From NCBI GenBank assembly GCA_965249955.1, contig OZ252261.1, positions 2,418,001-2,482,000 on the forward strand: 64,000 bases of DNA, given 5' to 3'. This DNA is from SB11 sp965249955 (GTDB taxonomy: Bacteria > Bacteroidota > Bacteroidia > UBA8524). Shown here piece by piece: positions 1-8,003 of this stretch. The notes below the pieces were generated by a model. That model saw only the letters and a program-made list of their open reading frames with translations, was not told where the DNA came from and searched no databases. A program made the position numbers and the translations under genes. Within the stretch, counting starts at the first letter, position 1, and every line of letters starts with the position of its first letter.

Positions 1-1056
1 GATGGCAGCCACGAAAAAGAAACTAAATACGATGCCAAATCGGTAATCATGCACCACATTAGTGATGCACATGAGTGGGAATTTTTTGCTACTGAAAGCT
101 TTCATGCTACCCTTCCGCTACCTGTTATAGTATATAGCAAAGAAAACGGGTTAGATATTTTTCTTTCAAGTGCTTTTAAGTACAAAGAAGGCGAACATGG
201 CCACGATGCAGCCAAATACTATAACAACTATATACTGCACCACGAAAAAATATACTTGGCTGATGCTAATGGCGAGTTGGTAATGGATGAAGAACACCAC
301 GCAGCCAATGTGATGCCGATGGATTTTTCACTTACTAAAAACGTAGCATCAATGATGGTATCATTACTATTATTATGCCTAGTGTTTATAAAAGTAGCTA
401 ATGCGTATACCAAAAAAGGACAATTAGTACCAAAAGGTATGCAATCGTTAATGGAGCCATTAATACTTTTTGTACGTGATGATGTTGTTCGCCCTAACAT
501 GGGTAAAAAAACAGGCGATGCTTTTATGCCTTATATGCTTACCCTGTTTTTCTTTATCTGGTTTAACAACTTACTTGGTTTGTTGCCGGGTGCAGCAAAC
601 GTAACCGGTAATATTGCAGTAACAGCAGTATTAGCAGTTGTTACACTTGTAATTACCAACATTAAAGGTAACAAACACTACTGGGGTCATATTTTTAACC
701 CTCCGGGTGTACCAAAGCCACTATTACTAATTATGTGGCCGGTAGAAATTTTAGGTATATTTACCAAACCATTTGCTTTGATGATACGTTTGTTTGCCAA
801 CATTACCGCAGGCCACATTATCATACTTAGTATATTGGGTTTGATATTTATGTTTAGCAACGGCGGTGCAAACGTAGGTGCAGGCTTTGGTGTATCACTA
901 GCTGCATTACCCCTTGCATTGTTCTTGTTTTGCCTTGAATTATTGGTAGCCTTCCTTCAGGCTTTCATATTCACCATGCTTACCTCATTGTTTATTGGGC
1001 AAGCAATGGAAGACCACGGACACCATGATGAAGCTCACGCAAGTGCAGCTCACTAA
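1..1056 (+). CDS. atpB: F-type ATP synthase subunit a (5' end outside window)
   Basis: Membrane proton-channel subunit of the Fo sector. The frame is open from base 1 and reads through a DGSHEKETK stretch before the first Met at base 49, so the true start lies upstream and the gene is partial. The roughly 110 visible N-terminal residues are hydrophilic and His-rich, the N-terminal extension usual in Bacteroidota subunit a. Several membrane helices follow, with the KPFALMIRLFANITAGH motif; its Arg (codon 787-789) is the essential channel arginine. The C-terminus is His-rich. First visible gene of atpBEFHAG; atpE follows after 53 bases. Confidence 0.96.
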   Translation, partial: DGSHEKETKYDAKSVIMHHISDAHEWEFFATESFHATLPLPVIVYSKENGLDIFLSSAFKYKEGEHGHDAAKYYNNYILHHEKIYLADANGELVMDEEHHAANVMPMDFSLTKNVASMMVSLLLLCLVFIKVANAYTKKGQLVPKGMQSLMEPLILFVRDDVVRPNMGKKTGDAFMPYMLTLFFFIWFNNLLGLLPGAANVTGNIAVTAVLAVVTLVITNIKGNKHYWGHIFNPPGVPKPLLLIMWPVEILGIFTKPFALMIRLFANITAGHIIILSILGLIFMFSNGGANVGAGFGVSLAALPLALFLFCLELLVAFLQAFIFTMLTSLFIGQAMEDHGHHDEAHASAAH

Positions 1057-1109
1057 TTAAAGTAAGAAACAGAAAACCAAATAAAATCGAACATTAAATA
1101 AACACAATT

Positions 1110-1364
1110 ATGTTATTACAAAAATTGCTTCTTCAAGCCACTCAAGTTAGTTGGGGTCCATTAGGTGCTGGTATCGGCGCAGGTCTTGTTGCCCTTGGCG
1201 TAGGTTTGGGTATTGGTAAAATTGGTGCTGGAGCCGTTGAATCAATCGCTCGTCAACCTGAGGCTTCAGGCGACATTAGGACTACTGCTATCATCTTGGC
1301 TGCCTTCATCGAGGGTGTTGCTCTGTTTGGTGCAGTAATCTGTTTCCTTGCTATGTCAGCTTAA
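1110..1364 (+). CDS. atpE: F-type ATP synthase subunit c
   Basis: Proteolipid forming the rotating c-ring; 84 residues, the family's usual size. Two hydrophobic Gly/Ala-rich helices are joined by the polar RQP loop (residues 48-50) that contacts gamma and epsilon. The ion-binding carboxylate is Glu68 in AAFIEGVALFG. The residue after it is Gly, and the Ser and Tyr that bind sodium in Na+-type rings are absent, which points to proton coupling. A strong hairpin separates it from atpF, which may matter because c is needed in much higher copy than the other subunits. Confidence 0.97.
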   Translation: MLLQKLLLQATQVSWGPLGAGIGAGLVALGVGLGIGKIGAGAVESIARQPEASGDIRTTAIILAAFIEGVALFGAVICFLAMSA

Positions 1365-1387
1365 TTTCAAAACAAAAAATATATCTC

Positions 1388-1421
1388 AACTTACGCAGGT
1401 CTTAACTAGACCTGCGTAGTT
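1388..1421 (+). promoter_or_regulatory. intercistronic hairpin between atpE and atpF
   Basis: A perfect 9-bp stem (ACGCAGGTC at 1393-1401, GACCTGCGT at 1409-1417) with a 7-nt loop, extended by AACT/AGTT with one bulged T. It starts 24 nt after the atpE stop. There is no clean U-run, only T-rich sequence, so it is better read as an mRNA-stabilising or attenuating element than as a full terminator. It may help raise the level of atpE mRNA relative to downstream cistrons; that role is inference. Confidence 0.7.
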
Positions 1422-1447
1422 GTGTTATTTAAACACAAACAAACCGT

Positions 1448-1942
1448 ATGGAATTATTAACTCCCGCGCTTGGATTATTTTTTTGGACCTTAGTAGTATT
1501 TGCTATAGTATTTTTAGTGCTACGCAAATTTGCTTGGAGGCCAATACTTAAAAGTCTAAAAGATAGGGAAGAGTTTATTGATAACTCTTTAAAAGCTGCC
1601 GATAACGCACGCAAAGACATAGAGCTATTACAGGCTAACAACGAGAAATTGTTGCAAGAAGCCCGTATTGAGCGCGATAAGATTTTGAAAGAAGCCAAAG
1701 AAATAGGCGAAAGCTTTATTACTCAAGCTAAACAAAAAGCTGATGCTGAAAGCAAACGCATGATAGCTTCTGCGTTAGACAGCATTAATAAAGAAAAAGA
1801 TTCTGCTAAAGCTGAAATTAAAGACTTAGTAGCCTCACTTTCGATAGAAATGGCTGAAAAAATCTTGAAAAAGAAATTTGAAAACCCCACTGAGCAAGAA
1901 AACTTGGTGAAAGATTACTTGCAAAAAGCAACCTTAAACTAG
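1448..1942 (+). CDS. atpF: F-type ATP synthase subunit b
   Basis: Peripheral-stalk subunit, 164 residues. An N-terminal membrane helix (about residues 7-26, LGLFFWTLVVFAIVFLVL) is followed by a long charged coiled coil, including a region rich in KADAESKR-type heptads, that dimerises and holds alpha3beta3 still. The length fits a single b-type subunit with no b' copy. The stop codon directly abuts the ATG of atpH, so the two are probably translationally coupled. Confidence 0.95.
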   Translation: MELLTPALGLFFWTLVVFAIVFLVLRKFAWRPILKSLKDREEFIDNSLKAADNARKDIELLQANNEKLLQEARIERDKILKEAKEIGESFITQAKQKADAESKRMIASALDSINKEKDSAKAEIKDLVASLSIEMAEKILKKKFENPTEQENLVKDYLQKATLN

Positions 1943-2485
1943 ATGTCAGAAATCAGAATAGCCGCTAGGTATGCAAAATCGCTGATGGAGTTGGCCATAG
2001 AAAAAGGCTTACTTGAGCAGGTGAATTTTGATATGCGCACCTTACAAAGTGTGTGCAAAAAAAGCCCTGATTTGGTAAATGTGCTTAAAAGCCCCATTAT
2101 AAAAAGCGATAAAAAAATCGCGGTACTTACTGGTGTTTTTGGTAATACATTTAACAAAATCTCTGTTATGTTTTTAGAGCAGGTTACCAAAAAACGCAGG
2201 GAAATGTTTTTACCATTGATAGCCGAGCAGTTTGCAAAGCAATACAATACCCACAACGGTATTTCATTTGCTACGGTTACCAGTGCAACTCATTTAACAG
2301 ATGGCATGCAAGCCTCTGTAAAAGAGTTTATAGAAAAAGAGACCAATGCAAGGGTAGAGCTTACAACATTAGTAAACCCTGATATAATTGGCGGTCTTGT
2401 GATACGTATAGAAGATAACTTATACGATTCGAGCATAGCCAAGAAATTGAACATTTTGAAGAAAGAATTAATCCACCAAAATTAA
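1943..2485 (+). CDS. atpH: F-type ATP synthase subunit delta
   Basis: Stator subunit (OSCP homologue) linking the b stalk to the top of the alpha/beta hexamer; 180 residues, normal length. It opens with the typical IAARYAKSLMELAIEKG segment, has an N-terminal helical domain, and ends with the characteristic NPDIIGGLVIRIEDNLYDSSI motif before the C-terminal helix. It begins on the base after the atpF stop, and atpA follows after 16 bases. Confidence 0.96.
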   Translation: MSEIRIAARYAKSLMELAIEKGLLEQVNFDMRTLQSVCKKSPDLVNVLKSPIIKSDKKIAVLTGVFGNTFNKISVMFLEQVTKKRREMFLPLIAEQFAKQYNTHNGISFATVTSATHLTDGMQASVKEFIEKETNARVELTTLVNPDIIGGLVIRIEDNLYDSSIAKKLNILKKELIHQN

Positions 2486-2501
2486 CCGACAATAAACTGA
2501 T

Positions 2502-4088
2502 ATGTCAGCAACTGGAATACGACCCGATGAGGTTTCAGCCATCATAAGGGAGCAACTTTCGAACCTGAAAACCGAAGCCCAACTTGAAGAAGTGGGTACT
2601 GTGTTGCAGGTGGGCGACGGTATTGCCATTATTTATGGCCTTAGCAAAGTGCAATATGGCGAACTTATAGAGTTTGACGGCGGACTGCAAGGTATTGCCC
2701 TGAACCTAGAACAAGACAGCGTTGGTGCTGTATTGTTGGGTAGCTCTGAGCACGTAAAAGAAGGTGATACTGTTAAACGTCTTAACCGTATTGCATCTGT
2801 AAACGTAGGTGATAGTATGCTTGGCCGTGTGGTAAACACATTGGGCGAGCCGATAGATGGTATGGGTCCTTTAACAGGTGACTTGTACAATATGCCACTG
2901 GAGCGTAAAGCACCGGGGGTTATATTTCGTGAGCCTGTAACTGAGCCTTTACAAACCGGTATTAAAGCTATTGATGCGATGATACCTATTGGACGTGGAC
3001 AACGTGAGTTGATTATTGGTGACCGCCAAACTGGTAAAACAGCTATCGCGATAGATACTATTATCAACCAAAAAGAATTTTACGATAAAGGCGAGCCTGT
3101 TTTCTGTGTATACGTTGCTATTGGCCAAAAAGCCTCTACAGTTGCACAAGTGGTAAACACACTTAAAGAAAAAGGTGCTATGGATTATACAGTTGTGGTT
3201 TCGGCTTCAGCTTCTGATCCTGCTCCACTTCAGATGTACGCACCTATGGCAGGTTGTGCTATTGGTGAGTTTTTTAGAGACAGGGGTAAACCAGCCTTGA
3301 TTATTTATGATGATTTATCAAAACAAGCGGTAGCTTACCGTGAGGTTTCGTTATTGCTTCGTCGTCCACCAGGACGTGAGGCTTATCCTGGTGACGTGTT
3401 TTACCTTCACTCACGCTTGCTTGAGCGTGCAGCTAAAGTAAACTCATCAGATGCTATAGCTCAAAAAATGAACGATTTGCCGGATTCAATCCGTGGATTA
3501 GTAAAAGGTGGCGGTTCGCTAACTGCATTGCCTATTATCGAAACGCAAGCGGGTGACGTTTCTGCATACATTCCAACCAACGTAATTTCTATTACCGACG
3601 GACAGATATTTTTGGAAGGTAACCTGTTTAACTCAGGTGTACGTCCCGCTATTAACGTAGGTATATCAGTATCACGTGTGGGTGGTAACGCACAAATCAA
3701 ATCAATGAAAAAAGTGGCTGGTACACTTAAACTTGACCAAGCTCAATACCGCGAGTTAGAAGCGTTTTCAAAATTTGGTTCTGACCTTGATGCAGCTACC
3801 AAATCGGTACTAGATAAAGGTGCACGTAACGTTGAGATTTTGAAACAAGGTCAATACCAACCCGTAAAAGTTGAACACCAAATTGCTATGATTTACTTAG
3901 GTACTAAAGGCTTATTGCGTAATGTACCTGTAAACAAAGTAAAAGAGTTTGAAGGTGAGTTTGTATCATACCTTGAAGCAAAACACAAAGAAACCCTTAC
4001 TGCACTTAGCAAAGGTAAAATTGATGATAGTATTACCAGCGTATTAGAAGAAGTTTCAAAAGAACTTTCGGCTAAATACAACGGTTAG
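2502..4088 (+). CDS. atpA: F-type ATP synthase subunit alpha
   Basis: Non-catalytic nucleotide-binding subunit of F1; 528 residues. An N-terminal beta-barrel leads to the Walker A motif GDRQTGKT (residues 173-180), with the alpha-type Gln in place of the beta-type Val. Further signatures are ALIIYDDLSKQAVAYRE (Walker B region), the arginine-finger region PGREAYPGDVFYLHSRLLERAAK, and PAINVGISVSRVGG. The C-terminal helical bundle is complete. Position in the atp operon supports the call fully. Confidence 0.98.
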   Translation: MSATGIRPDEVSAIIREQLSNLKTEAQLEEVGTVLQVGDGIAIIYGLSKVQYGELIEFDGGLQGIALNLEQDSVGAVLLGSSEHVKEGDTVKRLNRIASVNVGDSMLGRVVNTLGEPIDGMGPLTGDLYNMPLERKAPGVIFREPVTEPLQTGIKAIDAMIPIGRGQRELIIGDRQTGKTAIAIDTIINQKEFYDKGEPVFCVYVAIGQKASTVAQVVNTLKEKGAMDYTVVVSASASDPAPLQMYAPMAGCAIGEFFRDRGKPALIIYDDLSKQAVAYREVSLLLRRPPGREAYPGDVFYLHSRLLERAAKVNSSDAIAQKMNDLPDSIRGLVKGGGSLTALPIIETQAGDVSAYIPTNVISITDGQIFLEGNLFNSGVRPAINVGISVSRVGGNAQIKSMKKVAGTLKLDQAQYRELEAFSKFGSDLDAATKSVLDKGARNVEILKQGQYQPVKVEHQIAMIYLGTKGLLRNVPVNKVKEFEGEFVSYLEAKHKETLTALSKGKIDDSITSVLEEVSKELSAKYNG

Positions 4089-4115
4089 TTTTTTTAACCC
4101 CATAAAGGTTTATAC

Positions 4116-4991
4116 ATGGCCAATCTTAAAGAGATAAGGATACGTATTAGCTCCACCATAAGCACGCAGCAGATAACCAAAGCAATGAAGCTGGTTTCTG
4201 CTACTAAGCTGAGGAAAGCACAAGGGGCAATTACACAAATGCGCCCATACAGCGGCAAGCTGTTTGGTATGCTTGCCAATTTGGCCGGTAGCATTGAAGA
4301 TGCCAGCCTTGCAAAATACTTTGAAAACCGTGAGGTGAAAAAAGTAATGATTATAGTGCTGACTTCGGATAGGGGCTTGTGTGGTGCTTTTAACAGTAAT
4401 GTGATTAAGAAAACCCGTAGCCTTTTAGAGAGTAAATATGCACACTTGGGCAAAGAAAATATTACCCTAATGTGTATTGGTAAAAAAGCAGCAGAGTTTT
4501 TTACAAAACTAGGTTACAATGTAAACCTACAATACCGCGATACATTCCAAAACCTTACTGCTGAAGCAGGTTTTGAAGTGGGTGATACCGTTTTTGAACA
4601 TTTTTTGAGTGGAAAGTACGACCGTGTAGATTTGGTATACAACCAATTTAAAAATGCGGCTACTCAAATTGTAAGAGATGATCAATACCTTCCTGTTGAT
4701 ATTGATAGTTTGGAGGCTAGCGAAAGTAATGTGAGTTACATATTTGAGCCAAGCAAAGTAGAAATACTTAACGACTTAATACCTCGTGCTTTAAAAACCA
4801 AACTATACAGTGCCATGTTAGAGTCGTTTGCCTCAGAGCACGGTGCACGAATGGTATCAATGGATAAAGCAACTGAAAATGCAGGCGATTTGCTAAAACA
4901 GTTACGTCTAAAATACAACCAAGCGCGCCAAGCAGCAATTACCAACGAGATTTCAGAAATCGTGGGTGGTGCGGCAGCGTTAGAAGGTTAA
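4116..4991 (+). CDS. atpG: F-type ATP synthase subunit gamma
   Basis: Central rotor shaft of F1; 291 residues, normal length. It starts MANLKEIRIRISSTISTQQITKAMKLVSATKLRKAQ, the conserved N-terminal coiled-coil helix, and ends with the matching helix containing MDKATENAGDLLKQL and RQAAITNEISEIVGGAAAL. A Rossmann-like middle contains the SDRGLCGAFN motif. Last gene of the first atp cluster; a strong terminator follows 30 bases downstream. Confidence 0.97.
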   Translation: MANLKEIRIRISSTISTQQITKAMKLVSATKLRKAQGAITQMRPYSGKLFGMLANLAGSIEDASLAKYFENREVKKVMIIVLTSDRGLCGAFNSNVIKKTRSLLESKYAHLGKENITLMCIGKKAAEFFTKLGYNVNLQYRDTFQNLTAEAGFEVGDTVFEHFLSGKYDRVDLVYNQFKNAATQIVRDDQYLPVDIDSLEASESNVSYIFEPSKVEILNDLIPRALKTKLYSAMLESFASEHGARMVSMDKATENAGDLLKQLRLKYNQARQAAITNEISEIVGGAAALEG

Positions 4992-5020
4992 ACTTTAAAT
5001 TTAAACTACCCTTTTATACA

Positions 5021-5052
5021 AAGCCATCGCGATACTTCGCGATGGCTTTTTT
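5021..5052 (+). terminator. Rho-independent terminator of atpBEFHAG
   Basis: A perfect 12-bp stem (AAGCCATCGCGA at 5021-5032, TCGCGATGGCTT at 5037-5048) with a TACT loop and a T-run continuing to 5052. It lies 30 nt after atpG and only 14 nt before the next start codon. Confidence 0.93.
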
Positions 5053-5066
5053 GTTTATATTAGCTT

Positions 5067-5621
5067 ATGGTTGAGTTTGAAAATATAAAAGTAGGGTATA
5101 TTTTAGAAATAGGGATAGACGATGCGGGTAGACTGTATATTGTTCCTGAAAATCTTAACTTTTCCAATATTAAAGAGTATACCGAAGACTTTGTGTGGGT
5201 TGAAGGTAAGACCGCTTTATTTATAAAGAAACCTACTGGTTTTGCCTCCTACATAAGATATTATAGAGAATTAATTTCTGTTATATCATTTGACTTGGGG
5301 CATTACTTGTCTTTTGATGAAGATACTTTATGGGTAAATATTGATGAGGGTTTAATATGGCAGTTTACTATTTCACTAGTTTATGGTAAATGGCAGTTTA
5401 AAACATCAACGGAAGCTGGTTTTGATTGTTTAATTAATGGAGTTGATATTTGGACTTATGATTGGATTGATACAGATGAAAAGTTCTTAGCAAAAGACCC
5501 GTTGTATTATCAATTACATGTGATTAAAATTTATGAGATTAATACTGGAAAGAAGAAAATTAGATTTGGAGCTGCTGAATTTTTAAATACAATTTGGGGT
5601 ATCTTTTTAGAAACAAAGTAG
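5067..5621 (+). CDS. hypothetical protein
   Basis: I do not recognise this 184-residue protein. It has no signal peptide or membrane helix and is rich in Trp, Tyr, Asp and Glu, with alternating hydrophobic patterns that suggest an all-beta or mixed cytoplasmic fold. The ATG sits 14 nt after the atp terminator, with no obvious promoter of its own inside that gap. It could depend on read-through or on a promoter buried in the terminator. The size and composition recall small immunity or SMI1-like proteins, but no motif supports that and no toxin gene is adjacent. Confidence 0.6.
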   Translation: MVEFENIKVGYILEIGIDDAGRLYIVPENLNFSNIKEYTEDFVWVEGKTALFIKKPTGFASYIRYYRELISVISFDLGHYLSFDEDTLWVNIDEGLIWQFTISLVYGKWQFKTSTEAGFDCLINGVDIWTYDWIDTDEKFLAKDPLYYQLHVIKIYEINTGKKKIRFGAAEFLNTIWGIFLETK

Positions 5622-5643
5622 CAAATCAACTATCTTGCAGTAA

Positions 5644-6441
5644 ATGAATTATAGGGAAATAACGCCTGTATCTGCTTTGCACCCCTACATTAAGTTTATT
5701 TGGCTGATGGATGGGCTAGATGCCAATCCCAATGCAGTGCCAGAACGTATTTTTCCCGATGGCTGTATGGAGCTTATTTTCAACCTTAAAAAGCCCCTTG
5801 CCCGTATAGAAGGCAATGCACTAATACAACAACCTACTTCATTTGTTTTTGGGCAACTAACCAAAGCCATGCACATATTGGCTACCAATACCTATTCGGT
5901 TATTGCAGTGCGGTTTACTCCTTTTGGTTTATCAGCATTCACACAAATACCCTCGCACCAGTTGAAAGGCATTGAAGTTGGGCTTGAAAATTTGTGGGGA
6001 GCAGAAGGGAAAGAGTTGGAAGACCGAGTGAATACATTAGCAACAGATGATGCTATTAATGCTATACAACACTTCTTTTTGGCTCGGCTTAAAAAGCAAA
6101 CGCACAGCTTAGCTTCCATAAGCAGTATTGCAGGCTTGATGGAAGCACATGGGGGGAACCAAACAGTGAAACATTGGGCTGATTATGCCAATTTAAGCGA
6201 GCGACAGTTTAATAGAATATTTAATAATGTTATAGGTGTTTCACCCAAAGAGTATTTAAAAATCACCCGTTTTAATAAGGTGCTTAATTTGTTTGATGAC
6301 AACAATACTGAAAATTTAAGCTCGCTTGCCCACCATTGCGGCTATTACGATCAAGCCCATTTTATTAAAGATTTTAAAGAGTATACAGGCACTACACCCA
6401 CAGGCTACGCTACCGATAGCAAAACATTTTTGCCTGCTTAG
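5644..6441 (+). CDS. AraC-family transcriptional regulator
   Basis: Cytoplasmic DNA-binding regulator, 265 residues. The N-terminal half carries the ERIFPDGCMELIFNL segment typical of the DUF6597-type sensing domain found in AraC proteins of this phylum. The C-terminal approximately 100 residues hold two helix-turn-helix units: NLSERQFNRIFNNVIGVSPKEYLKITRF and the second helix pair ending SSLAHHCGYYDQAHFIKDFKEYTGTTP, the AraC signature. It starts 22 nt after the preceding gene; a TATCTTGC stretch just upstream could be a -7 box. Ligand and targets are unknown; the VOC and DUF6265 genes downstream are plausible targets. Confidence 0.9.
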   Translation: MNYREITPVSALHPYIKFIWLMDGLDANPNAVPERIFPDGCMELIFNLKKPLARIEGNALIQQPTSFVFGQLTKAMHILATNTYSVIAVRFTPFGLSAFTQIPSHQLKGIEVGLENLWGAEGKELEDRVNTLATDDAINAIQHFFLARLKKQTHSLASISSIAGLMEAHGGNQTVKHWADYANLSERQFNRIFNNVIGVSPKEYLKITRFNKVLNLFDDNNTENLSSLAHHCGYYDQAHFIKDFKEYTGTTPTGYATDSKTFLPA

Positions 6442-6516
6442 GGTAATGCGGCAGCATTCTATTTAAATCAGCACCAAAATGTCCGATTTTTACAATACTG
6501 CCATGTATGTAGCATA

Positions 6517-6524
6517 TAGTTTTG
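6517..6524 (+). promoter_or_regulatory. possible -7 promoter box for the VOC gene
   Basis: TAGTTTTG matches the Bacteroidota -7 consensus TAnnTTTG and lies 25 nt before the ATG at 6550. No TTTG at the right distance upstream is visible; the nearest T-run (6487-6491) is about 25 nt away. Confidence 0.35.
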
Positions 6525-6549
6525 TATATAGATTAAAGAAACACATATT

Positions 6550-6918
6550 ATGCAAAACATTATTAATTGGTTCGAAATTCCTGCTACGGATTTTAACCGT
6601 GCAGTGAAATTTTACAGCACTATTTTATCAATAGAAATACAAGGTAGCGAGTTTATGGGCACTATGATGGGCTTTTTTCCTACAGACGGCACCAACGTAT
6701 CGGGGGCAATTGTAAAAGGAGAAAACTACACCCCAGCTAATGGTGGCGTACTGGCTTACCTAAACGGTGGCGAGAACCTAAGTAGCATACTGGAAAAAGT
6801 TGAGGATGCCGGCGGTAATATTATAGCACCCAAAACACAAATTTCTGATGAAATGGGTTACTTTGCTATGTTTGTTGATAGTGAGGGTAATACCATGGCT
6901 TTACACTCAATGCAGTAA
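6550..6918 (+). CDS. VOC (glyoxalase/bleomycin-resistance) family protein
   Basis: A small vicinal-oxygen-chelate fold protein of 122 residues. It has the recurrent pattern NWFEIPATDFNRAVKFYSTIL at the N-terminus, followed by the YLNGG and ...DEMGYFAMFVDSEGNTMALHS strand at the C-terminus. These are the paired beta-alpha-beta-beta-beta modules of the family. Many members act on small molecules and others lack activity, so the substrate is unknown. The DUF6265 gene follows with a 4-nt gap, suggesting co-transcription. Confidence 0.85.
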   Translation: MQNIINWFEIPATDFNRAVKFYSTILSIEIQGSEFMGTMMGFFPTDGTNVSGAIVKGENYTPANGGVLAYLNGGENLSSILEKVEDAGGNIIAPKTQISDEMGYFAMFVDSEGNTMALHSMQ

Positions 6919-6922
6919 TACA

Positions 6923-7390
6923 ATGAAAAAGAACATACTACTTAGTATTTTATTGGTAATGGCTACATTATCAAATGTTTGTGCGCAAACATCCATTGCA
7001 AAAACCGACCTAAGTTGGATAATAGGCAGTTGGCATATTGATGCAGGCGAGGAGCAGATATACGAAACATGGCAAGAGGGGCAAGGCGATAGCTACATCT
7101 GCGAAGCCTATGTGCTTAAAGGGAAAGATACCCTAGTGGTTGAAACTATTAAGATTGAAAATATAGGTGGCTTTTGGGTATACATTGCCCAAATAAATGC
7201 ACAAAACCCGGTATTGTTTACCCTCACCCAAAAATCGACAGCAAAAGAACTGGTATTTGAAAACCTAGAGCACGATAACCCCCAACGGGTGCTATACAAA
7301 TTTGTGAATGATGGTGAGTTGTATGCCCGCACTGAGGCGGTGGTTAAAGGAAAAGAAATAATTGACGAATATCCTTACACTCGACGCTAG
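6923..7390 (+). CDS. secreted DUF6265-type protein
   Basis: 155 residues from the ATG at 6923. A longer reading from 6848 would overlap the VOC gene in another frame and lacks a signal peptide at its start. The chosen start gives a clean signal peptide (MKKNILLSILLVMATLSNVCA). The mature part begins with LSWIIGSWHID and continues with YETWQEGQGDSY, the pattern of DUF6265, a lipocalin-like beta-barrel domain of unknown function. Probably periplasmic. The last four bases overlap the convergent lipoprotein gene. Confidence 0.8.
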   Translation: MKKNILLSILLVMATLSNVCAQTSIAKTDLSWIIGSWHIDAGEEQIYETWQEGQGDSYICEAYVLKGKDTLVVETIKIENIGGFWVYIAQINAQNPVLFTLTQKSTAKELVFENLEHDNPQRVLYKFVNDGELYARTEAVVKGKEIIDEYPYTRR

Positions 7391-7851
7391 TGTGCAAATA
7401 CAATTGAGTGTACATGCTGGGTGCTGCCCTGCCAATCATCAAAGCTCCACTTCATACTATCGGCACTAATTAAATCAACCCTATATTTATTGCCACTTAT
7501 ACTAATTTCGGTATTGTTATTTAGCAATGCCCATGTGTTTAGCACGTTTTGCGGTGCAGTTGGGTCGCATTGGCTAGCCCCTTGGTCAAAACTTACAGTA
7601 CCATTGGTATAAAAAATAATAATATCGTCCTGTTCGCAGGCAGGTTTGTAGTGCAATACATCGCTAACCAATACCCCCGCTGAATCTTTTATAGGTGGCG
7701 TAACCGTCCAAGCAGCGTATTTCCAAGCCTTTGCAGTTAGCAACTCTTTTTGGGTAGCCTGCGTTGTATTGGTGGATTGAGAACTGTCGTCCGATTTATT
7801 GCAAGCTGTTAGTATAGAAATCAGTAAAAAGGTATATAGTAAAACCCTCAT
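7387..7851 (-). CDS. lipocalin-like lipoprotein, unknown function
   Basis: 154 residues from the ATG at 7851; another ATG two codons upstream (7857) is equally possible. The N-terminus is a type II signal peptide with the lipobox LTAC, followed by an Asp/Ser-rich linker. The body (residues about 40-150) shows the alternating strands of small Bacteroidota lipocalin-like lipoproteins that start with LLTAKAWKYAAW. Two cysteines in the body could form a disulfide. It stands alone, convergent with the DUF6265 gene. Function unknown. Confidence 0.75.
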   Translation of the reverse strand: MRVLLYTFLLISILTACNKSDDSSQSTNTTQATQKELLTAKAWKYAAWTVTPPIKDSAGVLVSDVLHYKPACEQDDIIIFYTNGTVSFDQGASQCDPTAPQNVLNTWALLNNNTEISISGNKYRVDLISADSMKWSFDDWQGSTQHVHSIVFAH

Positions 7852-8003
7852 AAGCATTGTGTTTAGAAGCCAAAGTTATATTTTTCTATATAGCTAATAT
7901 GTAGTTTTATACAAAAAGCATACTAATTGGCATCTTATGTTGGGTAATTTATAAAACATTGAGCGGGCAAGTAAAATAAAAAACCTTTATTTAGCGGTTT
8001 GGA

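Noticed and set aside
6848..6922. Upstream start for the DUF6265 gene
   Set aside because: Overlaps the VOC gene and hides the signal peptide that begins at 6923.
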